A stretch of 64,000 nucleotides of DNA from Macrolepiota albuminosa (Eukaryota; Basidiomycota; Agaricomycetes; Agaricales; Agaricaceae): positions 806,001 through 870,000 of the forward strand of contig JAMWFC010000082.1 in NCBI GenBank assembly GCA_027475525.1, given 5' to 3'. Below are positions 11,340-22,757 of the stretch, one piece after another. The notes beneath the pieces were generated by a model that saw only the letters and a program-made list of their open reading frames with translations, was not told where the DNA came from and searched no databases. Each line of letters opens with the position of its first letter. Position 1 is the first letter of the stretch. The position numbers and the translations under genes are program-made.

Positions 11340-12890
11340 TACAGTCACTATGGAACCACCTCCCCAGCACATGCTGCTGCACAACCATTTCTCTGCACCA
11401 AAGTGGGATGAGTCCAAGCCACAGGAACTCTCCCAATATTTCAAGGAATTAAAATATCTGTTTAGAGACTATGAGGTTACCGACCTCACTCAAATGAAGA
11501 AATATGCGGCACACTACATTTCATATGACACAGCAGAAACCTGAACTGGACTTTCTGAGTTTGCCACTCTAGTACCTGATGCTCAACAGGCTGTTGGCGC
11601 TACCTACAAAGAATGGAAAACAGCAGTCATTAAACTCTATCCTGGCGCTAAGAAAGCTACACAGTACACAGTAAACAAACTCCACAAACTCGTACAAGAC
11701 TCTTTCAACAACAGCAGATACTCCCTTGGCACATTTTCCATGTACTATTGAGAATTCCAGAAGGTCGCCAGATGGCTTTTACAAAATGGCAAACTCTACA
11801 CTAATGAGGAATGTCGCCTATTCCAACAAGGCATCCTGACCTCGCTATGGACTTGTATTGCTAGGCATTTGAAATAGTACAACTGACCCACCATCCTGAG
11901 GAACCTTATGCAGTTGCCAACATCTTTGAGATAGGTAAATGGGTTTTGAAAGGTACTGACACAGGCATCAGCATTGGCATGCAACGTGCTAGGACAACTC
12001 CACCCGAGCACCCCAACAGTATCCTTCCTGTCCCAATTCCTGCTGCTCCTCCTGCTGCCGACTTCGTTAAGAAGGAAGACCTCAATGCTGCTATAAATGC
12101 TGTCATTGCCTCTGCTATGACCCGAATTGAGACAATGATAGCCACCAGTATAACCACCAACCACATCACTAACATTCCTGGATCCAACCTGTGCCACTTC
12201 TGTAGTGAAATTGGGCATACCATGACATGAGGACACTGCGCCACTCTGAAAAACTATATTTGGCAAGGTAAAGTATGCAGAGCTATTGATGGCAAGGTTG
12301 TGTTGACCACTGGTGCCATCATCCTGAACTACCCAGAGCTTAAGACCTACCAGGAATGGGTAGATGAATAGCATAGGCACAATCCAGGGCAAATTATTAC
12401 CAGAACACTTTCAGGCAATGCCAATCCTGATCCTGACCAGGCAGCACAACAACAGATGATACATGAGGTTTTGCATTTTGACAGCATTGGCAACCGTCCT
12501 AGCTTCTCTTGGGAAGAGTGCATCTCCAAGCTAGAACAGGAGCTAAACTCACTTAAGAATCAGGTATTTGACAATGTCAAGATTAAACAGCCCAAGCAGC
12601 CTATTTGCAGTTACAAGCCAATGCCGACCACTAGCGACTCTTCCACAGCTTTGGTTAACACTCTGCCTGCTGCACCTGCTCCTGCCATACCACCGAACAC
12701 ATCTAATTCTGCTCCTGACACTCCCTTACCACCTCTCTATCCTTATGCTGGTCTATCTGATAGGTATCACGCTCCTGCCCAATGTAACTTTGCTGCTCCC
12801 TAGAAATGCCCTGAAGATGGTTACCGCCCCACTGCACCAATTTTCAACATCAAAAAATCCAACCATGTCTTTAGCCGCATTATGAAAATG
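11340..12890 (+). pseudogene. gag: Gypsy B gag, with stops
   Basis: The capsid-like part begins near 11350 (HNHFSAPKWDESKPQELSQYF) and aligns with gag of element A. A TGG-to-TGA stop replaces the tryptophan of SYDTAESWTG at 11542, and a CGA-to-TGA type stop follows near 11749. The zinc knuckle CHFCSEIGHTMT-stop-GHC lies at about 12190-12240. A stop stands where element A has arginine. Downstream 12456-12803 keeps an open stretch rich in proline and alanine (PAPAIPPNTSNSAPDTPLPP) that joins gag to the protease region. There is no intact product. Confidence 0.8.
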
Positions 12891-12979
12891 CCAGTTACAC
12901 TGTCAGTAGAGGAACTCTGCAGCATTGCACCAGATGTATGGAACCAAGTCAAAACAGCCGTTACTCCTTGACGCCTCTT

Positions 12980-14226
12980 AGCGACTACCATTATCAAAGT
13001 CAATGACCTGGACAATGCACTTCCTGGTTTCTCTGTCACTACCAACCCTCCCATTACTCTAAGCGTCAACAGTTTTTCAGCTGAATCTGTTGTTAATGCC
13101 ACTTCAATTGACCCTATAGAAACTTATATGAGGTTGCTAGAGCATGGAGAGGACCCTGCCATTCTTACCGTCGCCTAGGACTCTCATGCCATCAGATCAG
13201 TCATGCTTACCGTTGACAACAAAAGCGAGGTAGAGGCTATCATGGACAGCAGCTCCCAAATTATCTCCATGGCTGCAGAAGTCACTAATGACTTAGGGCT
13301 GATCTATGATCCCAACGTCATCCTGAATATGCAAAGCACTAATGATACCATCAACCGATCACTTGGACTCACCAAGAATGTACTATGCACCATTGGCGAC
13401 ATTACATTTTACCTCCAGATTCACATTCTCCATTCTCCTGCTTACAACCTCCTCCTTGGTAGACCATTTGATGCCTTAGCATGTTCTGTGATCAAGACTC
13501 TTACTGACAAAGAAACAACTTTGACCATTAGTGACCCCAATTCTGGCATTCAACACACAGTACCAACATTCCCTAGAGGACAGCGAAAAGGTACACGCAG
13601 CAAGCTGCCAGAGTTCACTGAGCATCACGCCAGTGAACACCCTTATCAGTGCTTTCACAAACCATTGAGGAGGTGATTGGTGACAATCACAGAGATGTAG
13701 CACTAACACTAGAATGTGACCACGCCAGTGGTCTTGTACATATTTTGCAAACAGCCTTTCTTAATACTGAAGTACTTTCTACTATACCTGATTCTGTTAC
13801 TGAAAATCCCCAGAAAACTCCACAAAACATTACTGACTCTTCTCTTGTCTACCTGTACCTTACCGCCTTGGACTCCTTCCAGAAAATTGCTACAAAAGAC
13901 ACATATCTCACTACTCTTTCTGGAGCCTCTGCTCCTGCCATTCTTGGACTTTCTGCTTCCTATTCTCTTGCTACTGACCCTGATCCTCTTTCTGCCCCTT
14001 CTTATAATAATACTAACATTCCTAAAAGGAAAGGGGTACAGGTAAAGAAGAAATATAAACCCATTGCACTTAAAACAAAACCTGTTGCCACCCACTTGCC
14101 AGAATCTTTCTGAATCAAACACCATATTTTTGGCAAGCCTCTTGCCGACATTCTGACTCTCACGCCACATCTGACACCTTTTTGACCAACAGGACGCTTT
14201 ACCACTGAACGCCAACAGCAATTTGC
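12980..14226 (+). pseudogene. pol: Gypsy B pol, protease segment up to the nested LTR
   Basis: The retropepsin region at 13203-13676 reads IMDSSSQIISMAAEV where element A has IVDSGSQIISM. The catalytic D-S-G has become D-S-S (GGY to AGY), which should abolish protease activity. TIGDITFYLQIHIL and YNLLLGRPFDALA follow and align with element A. An acidic, serine-rich linker (13649-14113) ends in a lysine-rich block KRKGVQVKKKYKP shared with A. A stop near 13177 is CAG to TAG (QDSHAI in A). The frame is cut at 14226 by a solo LTR and resumes at 15273. Confidence 0.85.
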
Positions 14227-15272
14227 TGATGACGCCAACTGTAGTTGAATGTGCTAGACATATATGCAGTACAACGCCATCTCCAGTGCTTGGCATGCAT
14301 AGTTGTGAGGAGTTCTGACAGGGTTCCAGTGTGCTCAAGCAGAGGTGATAGAACAATGCACTAGATAATAGCGCCTCGGGTGCTATCTAGCAGACAGTAA
14401 GCGTCATAGTTTAAACAAAGATATAGAAGAAAAGACAAGTAGTGCAGTGTAATGTGCCCATAGGTGGCACCATAAACGACAAAGACAAGATAGACAAGGC
14501 TAGCGCCCAACTTAGTGACAAAGTCAGAAAAAGCTAGCATAATTTGAATGCTAAGTATAACTAGGTGCTCAAGAGGTTACGATTTGTTGTTATATATATG
14601 TCAAGTAGCTATTTTATATACTATGCACTACCATGTTTGCCAAGATAAAAGTCTATCTGCAGCGCTACCTCCTAGCGCCTCTTCTCGTGGTTTCCTCTAA
14701 CAGTGACTTGTCAACAGCAATCTTTTGCACATGGATGACGGTGACCAATGGTGACTCTATATTGACTTAGAATTATATGAGTCTGCTCACTTTTACTATA
14801 ACTCTGATTGGCTAGGCTGTTCTGGAGTATGGTTGGAAAATCCTCGACAGATGCCGTGAGCACTAATGTCAGCGCTACTCATTGTACCAGTTCCTGACAG
14901 GTCCAAATGTTGGATTTAAGTATATTCTGTGCCGCCGTCATTGATCCTTTTAGACTTCTGATTGAAGTGCCTCGTTAAATGGCAGCGCCTGCTGCTGACT
15001 CCTTCTGGAAGTGATCGGGGTTTGGTTAGAGTTCTCTCCCACTGTTGTGCTAGCGCTATACATTCTGAGCCTCCTTTGTCCTTGGAATAGGTGAATGAAG
15101 TGTGCTGAAGGCCTGGTAGCTGGCAATTAGGGTAAATGGATAAGTCCTGTAGTAGAGTGCCAGAGCTAGGGCTGCTCTATATTCTCAACTGGTCGCTAGA
15201 GTCTTTAGTACGTCAAGTGTTGGTTGGCCTATAATGTCCCTCAATGCGCTTAGTCTGAGTAGAAGCCTATCA
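14227..15272 (-). repeat. Solo LTR type A nested in Gypsy B pol
   Basis: This 1046-bp copy of the element A LTR is in minus orientation. The target duplication is TTGC (14223-14226) and TCGC (15273-15276), differing by one C to T at a CpG. Joining the flanks rebuilds pol without gap or excess relative to element A (QQQF then AKDHDTGF), so the ends are exact. It arose by LTR-LTR recombination of a full A-type element. Confidence 0.93.
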
Positions 15273-16545
15273 TCGCCAAGGACCACGACACTGGTTTCCT
15301 CACCAAGGATAAAATGGATGTCCTTACCGACTTAGTTGCCAAGCAAAACCAGGCCTTTGCCTGGGAGGACTCTGAACGTGGCAGTTTGTGCACAGACTTC
15401 TTCCTGCCTGTGGTAATTCCTACTATTCCTCATGTGCCTTGGACTGAACATAACAGACTCTTGCCACCTGGCATTGAGGCTGAGGTCTGCCAGATTATAC
15501 GAACTAAGATACAGGCTGGCGTCTATGAGCCATCCAACAGCTCTTACTGCTCCCGCTGGTTCTGTGTACTCAAGAAGAATGGTAAATTGTGTATTGTTCA
15601 CAGTTTAGAGTCACTAAATAGGGTCACCATTCAACACTCTGGCATGCCTCCTTTTCCTGACCACGTTGCCGAGTCCTTTGCAGGGCACATCTGTGGCGCC
15701 ACTCTTGATCTCTACATTAGCTATGACAAGCATCTGATCCATCTCTCTTCCCATAACCTTACCATGTTCCAAACTCCGTTTGGTGCCTTGTGCCTAGTCA
15801 TCCTCCCTATGGGCTGGACTAATTCAGTCCCTATCTTTCATGACAACATCACATTCATCCTCCAACCCAACATCCCCCATAATGTCCTCAGTTTCATCAA
15901 TGACATTGGCATTAAGGGACCCAAGGACTGGCGACTCATTGATAGCTTGCCAGAAAAGCATCTCAACAATCATAACATATGCTTAGCACTTTGGGACTTC
16001 TTCCAGCTCCTTAATCGGGTACTCCAGCACATGAAGTATAGCGGAGGGACCTTTAGTGGTCACAAACTCCTTCTCTGTGTGCCCAGGTTCAAAATTTTTG
16101 GGCATATATGCACTCCTACTGGTTATGTTACTGACAAATCTCACCCAGCCCTCCTCAAGTGTTGGAGTCCTTGCCATGACCTGTCTGAGGTTTGCGCCTT
16201 CTTAGGAACCATTGGCGTCCTCTGTATTTACATCAAGAACTTTGCCCATTGCACTCATCACCTTACCCGACTCACACATGCTAACGAACCCTTTGAGTTT
16301 GGCCCTGACCAAGTCAACTCCCAACGCAACCTTGTCAAAGCACTGAAAGACGCTAAGCCACTTGTTCCTATTGACTATGCCTTTGCTGACCCTGTCATTT
16401 TAGCTGTTGACACTTCCTATATTGCTGTTGGCTACTTTCTCTGTCAGTGCCTTAGCAACAACTGGAAACAACGCTGTTACAACCGCTTTGGATCCATCAT
16501 GCTTAACGACTAGGAATCACGCTACAGTCAGCCAAAGTTGGAACT
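15273..16545 (+). pseudogene. pol: Gypsy B pol, reverse transcriptase and RNase H
   Basis: The longest open stretch, 15314-16513 (399 residues), covers the reverse transcriptase from MDVLTDLVAKQNQAFAWEDS through the catalytic region into RNase H (AVDTSYIAVGYFLCQC). The catalytic box is FIND where FIDD is expected. Element A has FIDN, so the two copies lost different aspartates of the same pair. A TAG stop at 16511 stands where A has arginine (LNDREARYSQPKLEL). The frame is interrupted at 16545 by another solo LTR, immediately after QPKLEL, and continues at 17287 with YGLFKAFQAL. Confidence 0.88.
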
Positions 16546-17286
16546 TGTCAGGTTCCGCTGAGTCGGGGGCTTTCCGGGAAAGCAATCGCCCTTACAATGC
16601 GGACTTGACCCATGGATACTCGGGTGTCTGGAACTCCGGGGCTAGGACTCCGGGGTTCAAGACGTGGACGGAGAAATCCTGGGAGAGGGGACTTAGTCCG
16701 GGGGTTTTGGGTGGATGGGTAACTGGGGAGTTCGGGTGGGGGTCAAGTCGTGAACCGGAGGTTCTAAGACGAGACCAAGTTAGTAAGTTAAAGTCGCGAA
16801 GTGCGTACCAGTCTTAGAGCACGCGAATATCCAAGCGTGCCAGTCAAGCGTGCCAGTCAATGCGTACCAGTCAAATAGAGGGCACGCAACAATCCAAGTA
16901 ATGCAATGTAATATCAAGACTAGCGAATACAACAGGGAACTATGCTATAAGTACTACGGGACCGGGTCTCGGGGTTCCGGGATGTCTGGGATGGGTTCTG
17001 GGGGTCATTGAGTAGCGGCAGGGGCTGTATACCGGGATCGCGCGTGTGGGGCGCGCGATCAGTTGGCGCGGAGGGAGTTGTGATGCGTGATGCGTGATGG
17101 CCAGGAACGATTCGCATGATCCGATCGTTGATCGGGGCTGGTGGCGGCTGATGGCAGTCTCTGATGCGCGTGATAGCGGTGTTGGCAGTCGTGATGGCGG
17201 GGCGTGTCTTGTGGGGTTGGAGGGAGGGTCCCGGAGAGTGTTCCAGGGGTGTCCCGGGGTGGGCCTGGAGGGGAGGGGTCGTGACA
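16546..17286. repeat. Solo LTR type C (741 bp) nested in Gypsy B pol
   Basis: The ends are TGTCAGG...CGTGACA, flanked by 5-bp target duplications GAACT at 16541-16545 and 17287-17291. Removing it with one duplication restores the pol frame exactly (PKLEL-YGLF). It is GC-rich and full of CpG, so it is a recent insertion. A CpG-depleted relative occurs at 37419-37929. Its parent element is not in the window. Confidence 0.93.
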
Positions 17287-18837
17287 GAACTTTATGGGCT
17301 CTTCAAAGCGTTTCAGGCACTAAGAATGTATCTCATTGGCGTATGCAATCTTATTGTGGAGGTGGACGCTAGGTACATCAAGAGTATGCTCCAGAACTCT
17401 GACATCCAGCCATCAGCTAGCATGAATCATTTGGTAGTAGCGATCCTTATGTTTCACTTTGAGCTTGTTCACATTAAAGGCACCTTCCATGAACCAGATG
17501 GTCTCTCTAGGCAACCTCGGCAACCTGGTAACCCAGCAACTGATCTAAACAACGATAGCGACTTTGAAGATTGGGTCAACCGCTTACACAGCTTTATGCA
17601 CCTTATTCAACAACTCATCCACCTTCTGCATTGGCAACAGCCTACCACCATCTTCCTATACCCTATTGTCCCTTACCGACCCAACACCTTTAGCGCCCTG
17701 CTTACTTTCTATATGGCAAGCATCCTTAGTCAGGATTCCCCTCCGGTAAGGATTGTACAGGAACCTCAACCACTTAGAGAGGATAGTCGTCAACTTACCT
17801 ATGACATGGTATCCCGATCTGTCAAAGCCCAAGCAGAAGATAAGTGCCTCTTAACCATGGAGCGTTGGATACAAGACCTTAAGCGCCCAAAGAACCTTAG
17901 CAACAATGAGTATGCAACCTTTATTTGCTATGCCACTCACTTCTTCTTTACCAACAATTGTCTTTGGCGACAACATCACAATGGTGCTCATAAGTTGGTC
18001 ATCAAGCAGGACAGTTGCCTACATATTCTACATGCTATGCACAACAAACTTGGTCACAGAAGTTTGTATGCTATCTGAGCCACTCTCTTGGAGCGATTTT
18101 GGTAGCCAAACGTTAGCGCTGACATCGCCTGGTATGTCAGGACTTGCCACCTTTGCCAGATTCAGCAGACTCGCCAAGTGCTTATACTGCCTACCATCGC
18201 CATGCCAGCACTCTTGTTCAGCAAAATCTACATCAACACCATGCATATGCTCAAGTCTGGTTGCTATAAGTATATTATCCAGAGATGCTGCTCACTAATC
18301 CATTGGCCAGAGTTTTGCATGCTTCAATGCAAGAATACTGATGCCATCGCCAAGTGGCTATTTGAGGACATCATTTGCTGATGGGGGGCATTAAGAGAGA
18401 TTGTCACGGATAATGGTGCGTCTATCATTAAGGCATTGACTTACCTTGCCAAGAAGTACAATATCTACCACATCAAGTCTCTGGTTACAACAAGCGTGCC
18501 AACGTGTTAGTGGAACAACCACACTTCGATGTGCAGCAAGCACTCTTCAAGGCCATCAATAGCGACAAGTCCCATTGGAGTGAAGCAACATATTCAGTCT
18601 TTGGTAGTTATCTCTCGCAACCATGGAGGCGCTTACATCCTTTGTGAATTAGATGGATCAGTACTCCATAGGCCTGTGGCTGCTTTCCAATTATTACCAT
18701 ATCTTGCCAGAGAATGCCTGAACTTGCCACTTGAAGCGCTAGATATTGATACTGCCAAGCTCCAGGAGCTGGAAGAAACAGAGCTTTTAGATGATGACGA
18801 CTTGCTGACTATAACAGAAGAAGAAGAAAACAACTAA
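17287..18837 (+). pseudogene. pol: Gypsy B pol, RNase H end and integrase with internal deletion
   Basis: The frame resumes with YGLFKAFQALRMYL and runs through HFELVHIKGTFHEPDGLSRQP (17455-17515), the connection region, and the integrase start (LGHRSLYAI, 18046-18075). The integrase core follows in another frame (YINTMHMLKSG at 18220-18255, ITDNGA-like near 18405). In YINTMHM the first catalytic aspartate is asparagine (element A has YIDTMHM). Roughly 300 bp present in A are missing here at about 18605, fusing ATYSVF directly to VVISRNHGGAYILCELDG. The C-terminus (TAKLQELEETELLDDDD) and acidic tail match A and end at 18837. Confidence 0.85.
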
Positions 18838-19594
18838 AAACATTATAAAAACTTGATAAGCCCATCTTTTTCTTTACTTACTTTCACTTCACTTTCCTTG
18901 CTGTACTGCTTACAGTATTATACTTCACAGACATTCTTTTCTTATATACTGAAGACATAGCACTAGTGTGTCGCCAATGTTTAGCGCCTTGTGCAACTCT
19001 TGCTAAGGGTTTTTTGCTATGATGATTTACTGAGTGTTTCTCTTTCTTTAAAAAATTTGGCTAAGTCCCTTATCTGCTACTGCCCTTACTGGGTCTCACT
19101 GAAATTTCTGATGGCATTTGCTAATCTTCCCATTGCTCTCTTCAGAACAAGTGGCAAGAAAATGTATTCAAAACAGGTGGCAAGTGTACAAAATATAAAC
19201 AAGACAGCTAAGCTACCCTATAGTCCATCTATTTGCTCTCATCCCCTGGCAGGAGGCAGTTGTCTGAGGGCAGCAGGGAGTCGTCTCAAAGCAGCAAAAG
19301 GTCCCCAGGTTGGATGTTGTTCGCGACCTGCCAGTCCAGCACATCCTGGCAGTTGGCTTGGTAATCTTGCAGAATGGCAAGACTACAAGCCAAGTTGTTG
19401 TAGCGGAGCCAGAACGCCATTAATTGGGCACGTACTCATTCTCATTCCTGACTAAGAACTTCCTCCATCCTTATTGCTCACCTGGCAAAGCGCTCCAGCA
19501 TCTCACGGAGATGCAAGGCCACAACAAAGTAGACCAGGTCTTGCCCCAGCCAACGAAACACATTGCTATCTATACAAGGAGTTGGTTGAGGGGT
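18838..19594 (+). other. Gypsy B 3' region between convergent frames
   Basis: No convincing gene. It holds a decayed copy of the element A palindrome at 18969-18987 (GTCGCCAATGTTTAGCGCC) and separates the pol stop from the stop of the antisense gene. One 154-codon plus-strand frame (18991-19455) looks like chance reading. Confidence 0.5.
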
Positions 19595-21636
19595 TCACAA
19601 GGGATTAACTCTTGCTGTAATCTGTTGCCAAGGCTCCAGACTGGCTACAGCCTCTTTATCCGACACCTCCCTCATCCAGGGGGCAGAGGGGCCGTAAGGT
19701 GGCAGCCACTGCCAATTGGGCTCTTCCCACAGTGGTTCCTCTCCCTCTTCCTTGCCCTCAGCCTCTGCAGCAGGAGGTGCCACTATCGCCTCACTTGTAC
19801 TCACATTGTTCTCCCCATCCAAGTCCTTGTCATTGGCAACCATTGCCACTGCCTTAATGCTTCCCTCTCCTCCTGCTGCCACTGCTACCGGCACCACTTT
19901 CTCCTGAGGCTCTTCTCTTGGCAGCAGGTCCATTACCATGTCGTCTTCATTGTCAGCAGTCGGCAGAGAAGCCCCTCTCAGGTAGATGGGGGAAAGCAAC
20001 TTGCTGGGCCCAGCTTCCTCATTTTTTGGTGGCAGGCAGCTGGCAGCAAGTGCCTTCTCCAGTTCCTCCATCTTCACGTCCTCGGGGGTAGAGAGAGGAG
20101 ACTCTACCTGCACATGTTTAGCCTTGCCCTTCTCTTTGGTGGGCAAAGAGACTTGTTATTTTGAAGGGACTGCAGTCCCTTGGTGCTTGCCAGCACCACG
20201 GTTGCTGACTGTTGCATGTTTATCCCCTTGACGCGTTGGCAGTGCCAGGGAACTCTTGCTGATTGTTGATGCATTATCAGCAGCCTTCTTCATCTTCTCT
20301 CCCTCAACAAACTTCCATGCTCTCTTGACCAAGATGACATAATTGAAAGTGCGCTCCACTACTGCATTGGGAACTCCCCCACGCTCACAACTCTTGGCGC
20401 CATCCAGGGTACAAGCTTGTTTAAGGGTCCCACACTGATAGCAGGACTGACTACCAGTGGGGTACCAGCACCCCTCTGGGTCATTTTCAGCCCAGCATTT
20501 GTTGCACTGGTAACTAAGTCAGTAAGCACGGTAAAGGGAAAAGTGGTATACTTACTGCACCTTGGGAATCTTTAAATTCCTGCCTTGCCACAAGCCTGAC
20601 AGTTTTCTTGTTCTTTATTTTGGGCAAGGCCACTCCTGCATCTATTTTCTCGTCAAGAACAGCATCTTTCCAGTGGCACCAGCAAACTCTTCAATTCAGC
20701 ATCAGTAAAGATGGTCTGCATTGGCACCTGCAGACATAGGTCAGTAGACATCAACTAAGTTCAAAAGAGCGCTTACTGCATACTGGGGAGCCTTTCCCTT
20801 GTGAGACTTAGAGGCAGTGGTTAGCGGTGCACAGCAGCAGCAAGAAGAGGTAAAAACTCACTTTCTTCAAAGCCTTACCTGGCTTTACTGGGGGGGAGCC
20901 CTTCTTGCTAGCTGGTAGTGTTGGGCTCTGTGCACTGCTGGCACACTAAACCTTGCTGGATCCTGTGGCAACCAAATCTTGTCTCTTGGCGACCAGTGCC
21001 TTCCTGCAGTCGATCTCCTCCATCTCCTCTGCCAATACCTGCACATGTGCCTGCTCTTCCAGCATCCTTGTAATCTCCTTAGCATCGCAAAAGGCAGCGG
21101 TGGCAATCTCCTCCTCCACCTGCATCCACACCAGGGGTGCCAGCACCTCTTGTTTGCTACAAGGAGACAAGTCAGATCACAGCTAAGTCAGAAATCAGGA
21201 TTAGAAATACTTACTCAGGTGCAGGCATGCTTATTGTCATTGGCAAGGTGCCAGAGAGGATATCCTCCAACTCGTCCTCAATAGTCAGGACAGGAGGAGG
21301 CGACTAGGAGACATGATCAGTGGTGATGCAGCAAACATTGGTGATGACTCACAAAACAGGAAAAAGGCTCCAGCCACTCAGCTCTGCAGTTATCCACATA
21401 CCACGTCTGGCACCACTCCTGCACTTCAATTTCCCTGTCCCAGCCTACACCAAGGACATGGACTTTGTACCAGTGCTCCAATAGTTTCATGACAGCAACT
21501 ATTAAGTTTGGAGGCGCCTCTGTGCCCACATCTCAATACGCCTGATGAAAGTATTGGTCTTGGTGATGTATGCATGGGCCACATTCTGAGCCTCAAGCAA
21601 TGGCATGGGTAGTGGAGTTGGAATTTGAAAAGACAT
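19595..21636 (-). pseudogene. Spliced antisense accessory gene of Gypsy B with six-cysteine cluster
   Basis: It lies opposite to pol, between pol and the 3' LTR. A likely start at 21636 (minus) gives MSFQIPTPLPMPLLEAQNV. Exon pieces then read EDELEDILSGTLPMTISMPAPE, and EEEIATAAFCDAKEITRMLE followed by a glutamate-rich helical stretch (LEEQAHVQVLAEEMEEIDC). Canonical splice signals are visible: GTAAGT near 21212 to TAG near 21162, and GTAAGT near 20555 to TTAG at 20514. The last exon (20513-19595) holds C-x2-C-x8-C-x8-C-x2-C-x6-C at 20506-20411, close to the fungal Zn2Cys6 pattern. A lysine-rich part and an acidic, alanine-rich C-terminus follow. One in-frame TAA at 20156 is probably CAA to TAA, and another break lies near 21515. 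The product is unknown. A DNA-binding regulator is an inference. Confidence 0.55.
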
Positions 21637-21803
21637 TTTTTTGAAAGAGTGCCAGAGGAATTTTCAAAAATAGAGGTGAAGTCCCTATCCACATGCTATG
21701 ACTATAAGTGGAATTTAGGAAATGCATGGGCCACCAGTTACAAATTGGTAATGGTAACTAATTTTGGTGACTGGAAACAGTCAATTTTTTAGTTGGAGAG
21801 AGA

Positions 21804-22753
21804 TGATAGGACCCCACACAGGCTAGGTGCATCAACAGCAGGCTTGGCATTGGCTCTGGAAATCTTGCCACACATGTTTTATCCATTTTAAGCCATTCCT
21901 GATGGCCACACACAACAAGCAACATACCCAATCAGTGATAGCGCTGATGGCAGCAGGAATGACAAGTGACAGCGGGCAACACACCATTGGCAAGCACTGA
22001 CAGATGGCATCACTCAGGCAGCATGTGGTCTCACTAGCTGGCAGCAGCACTTACAAGTTAGAATGATGGCATTTCCCTGTGACTGACAGCCTGGCATTTC
22101 ACCTTGGTGCCTGGCATCACTTAGTGCCTTCTTGTTACTTGGACAGACAGTATTTTCATTAACCTCTCAATATTTAGTTTAATGTACAGCGACTACTTAC
22201 ACTCTTTCCAGTTCGCTGCTCCTTGGCAACGCTTAGTTGTTTAGCGACGGTGAACTCATCTTCACTATAAATATTTACCATTGTCATCAGTTAGAAACAG
22301 AACAGAGTACCCCACTTTACACCCCTCAGTTCACCCTACGGTTCAGATTTCTCTTGAGCTAACTAAGTACATAGTTGCCAATTGTCTGAACACTCTTAGC
22401 CTGCTTGCTGCAGTTACGCTTACAGAACCTATGTGCCTTGCACTTATGGCAGGCATCATGCAGCTTAGTCATTGCTAAGCCTCTAGTTTCCTTTCTGTGT
22501 CCTCTTGCCACATTTAACCATGTTCATCTTCCTATCTTTTAGGCACACTTTGTTGTTGGCACACCTTCCTTACCGCATTTCCTTGCTGACTATTGTTACC
22601 AACTTCCACCAAATTCTGCTGTTTAACTCTTTTTCTGACTTGTTCTCTGGAAACTGCCCAGGACTCTCTCAATCTTAGCACGTCCAACGCATTGTTACAC
22701 AGGTCAGTAGCCATAAACCGTATCTGCTACTGATATACTTTTGGGCATCATCA
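21804..22753 (+). repeat. LTR type B, 3' LTR of Gypsy B
   Basis: This 950-bp LTR begins TGATAGGACC, is preceded by a purine tract (GGAGAGAGA, 21795-21803) that fits a polypurine tract, and ends GGGCATCATCA. A TATAAATA box lies at 22266-22273. It is followed by the target duplication GCGC. Confidence 0.92.
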
Positions 22754-22757
22754 GCGC

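Larger units (their letters stand above)
10077..22753 (+). mobile_element. Ty3/Gypsy element B, complete LTR to LTR
   Basis: This is a 12.7-kb element with LTRs at 10077-11046 and 21804-22753, a primer-binding site, gag, pol, and a long 3' region holding an antisense spliced gene. Four-base target duplications flank it: GTGC at 10073-10076 and GCGC at 22754-22757, differing by one CpG-to-TpG step. Removing two nested solo LTRs (14227-15272 and 16546-17286) leaves about 10.9 kb. It is inserted in the Helitron-type helicase, whose two halves lie on either side. The coding frames are closely related to element A, but the LTRs are different. Stops such as TGG to TGA at 11542 and CAG to TAG near 13177 show that it is dead. 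Confidence 0.92.

Noticed and set aside
11223..12392. Minus-strand frames of 73-198 codons over gag of element B
   Set aside because: They are mirror readings of gag, which aligns with element A on the other strand.
13709..14356. 215-codon minus-strand frame
   Set aside because: Shadow of Gypsy B pol and the start of a nested LTR; the composition is arginine/serine-rich without motifs.
18991..20164. Long plus-strand frames (154 and 246 codons) as host genes
   Set aside because: They are shadows of the antisense gene region, rich in H, L and C without protein-like pattern. The minus strand has splice signals and sensible composition.
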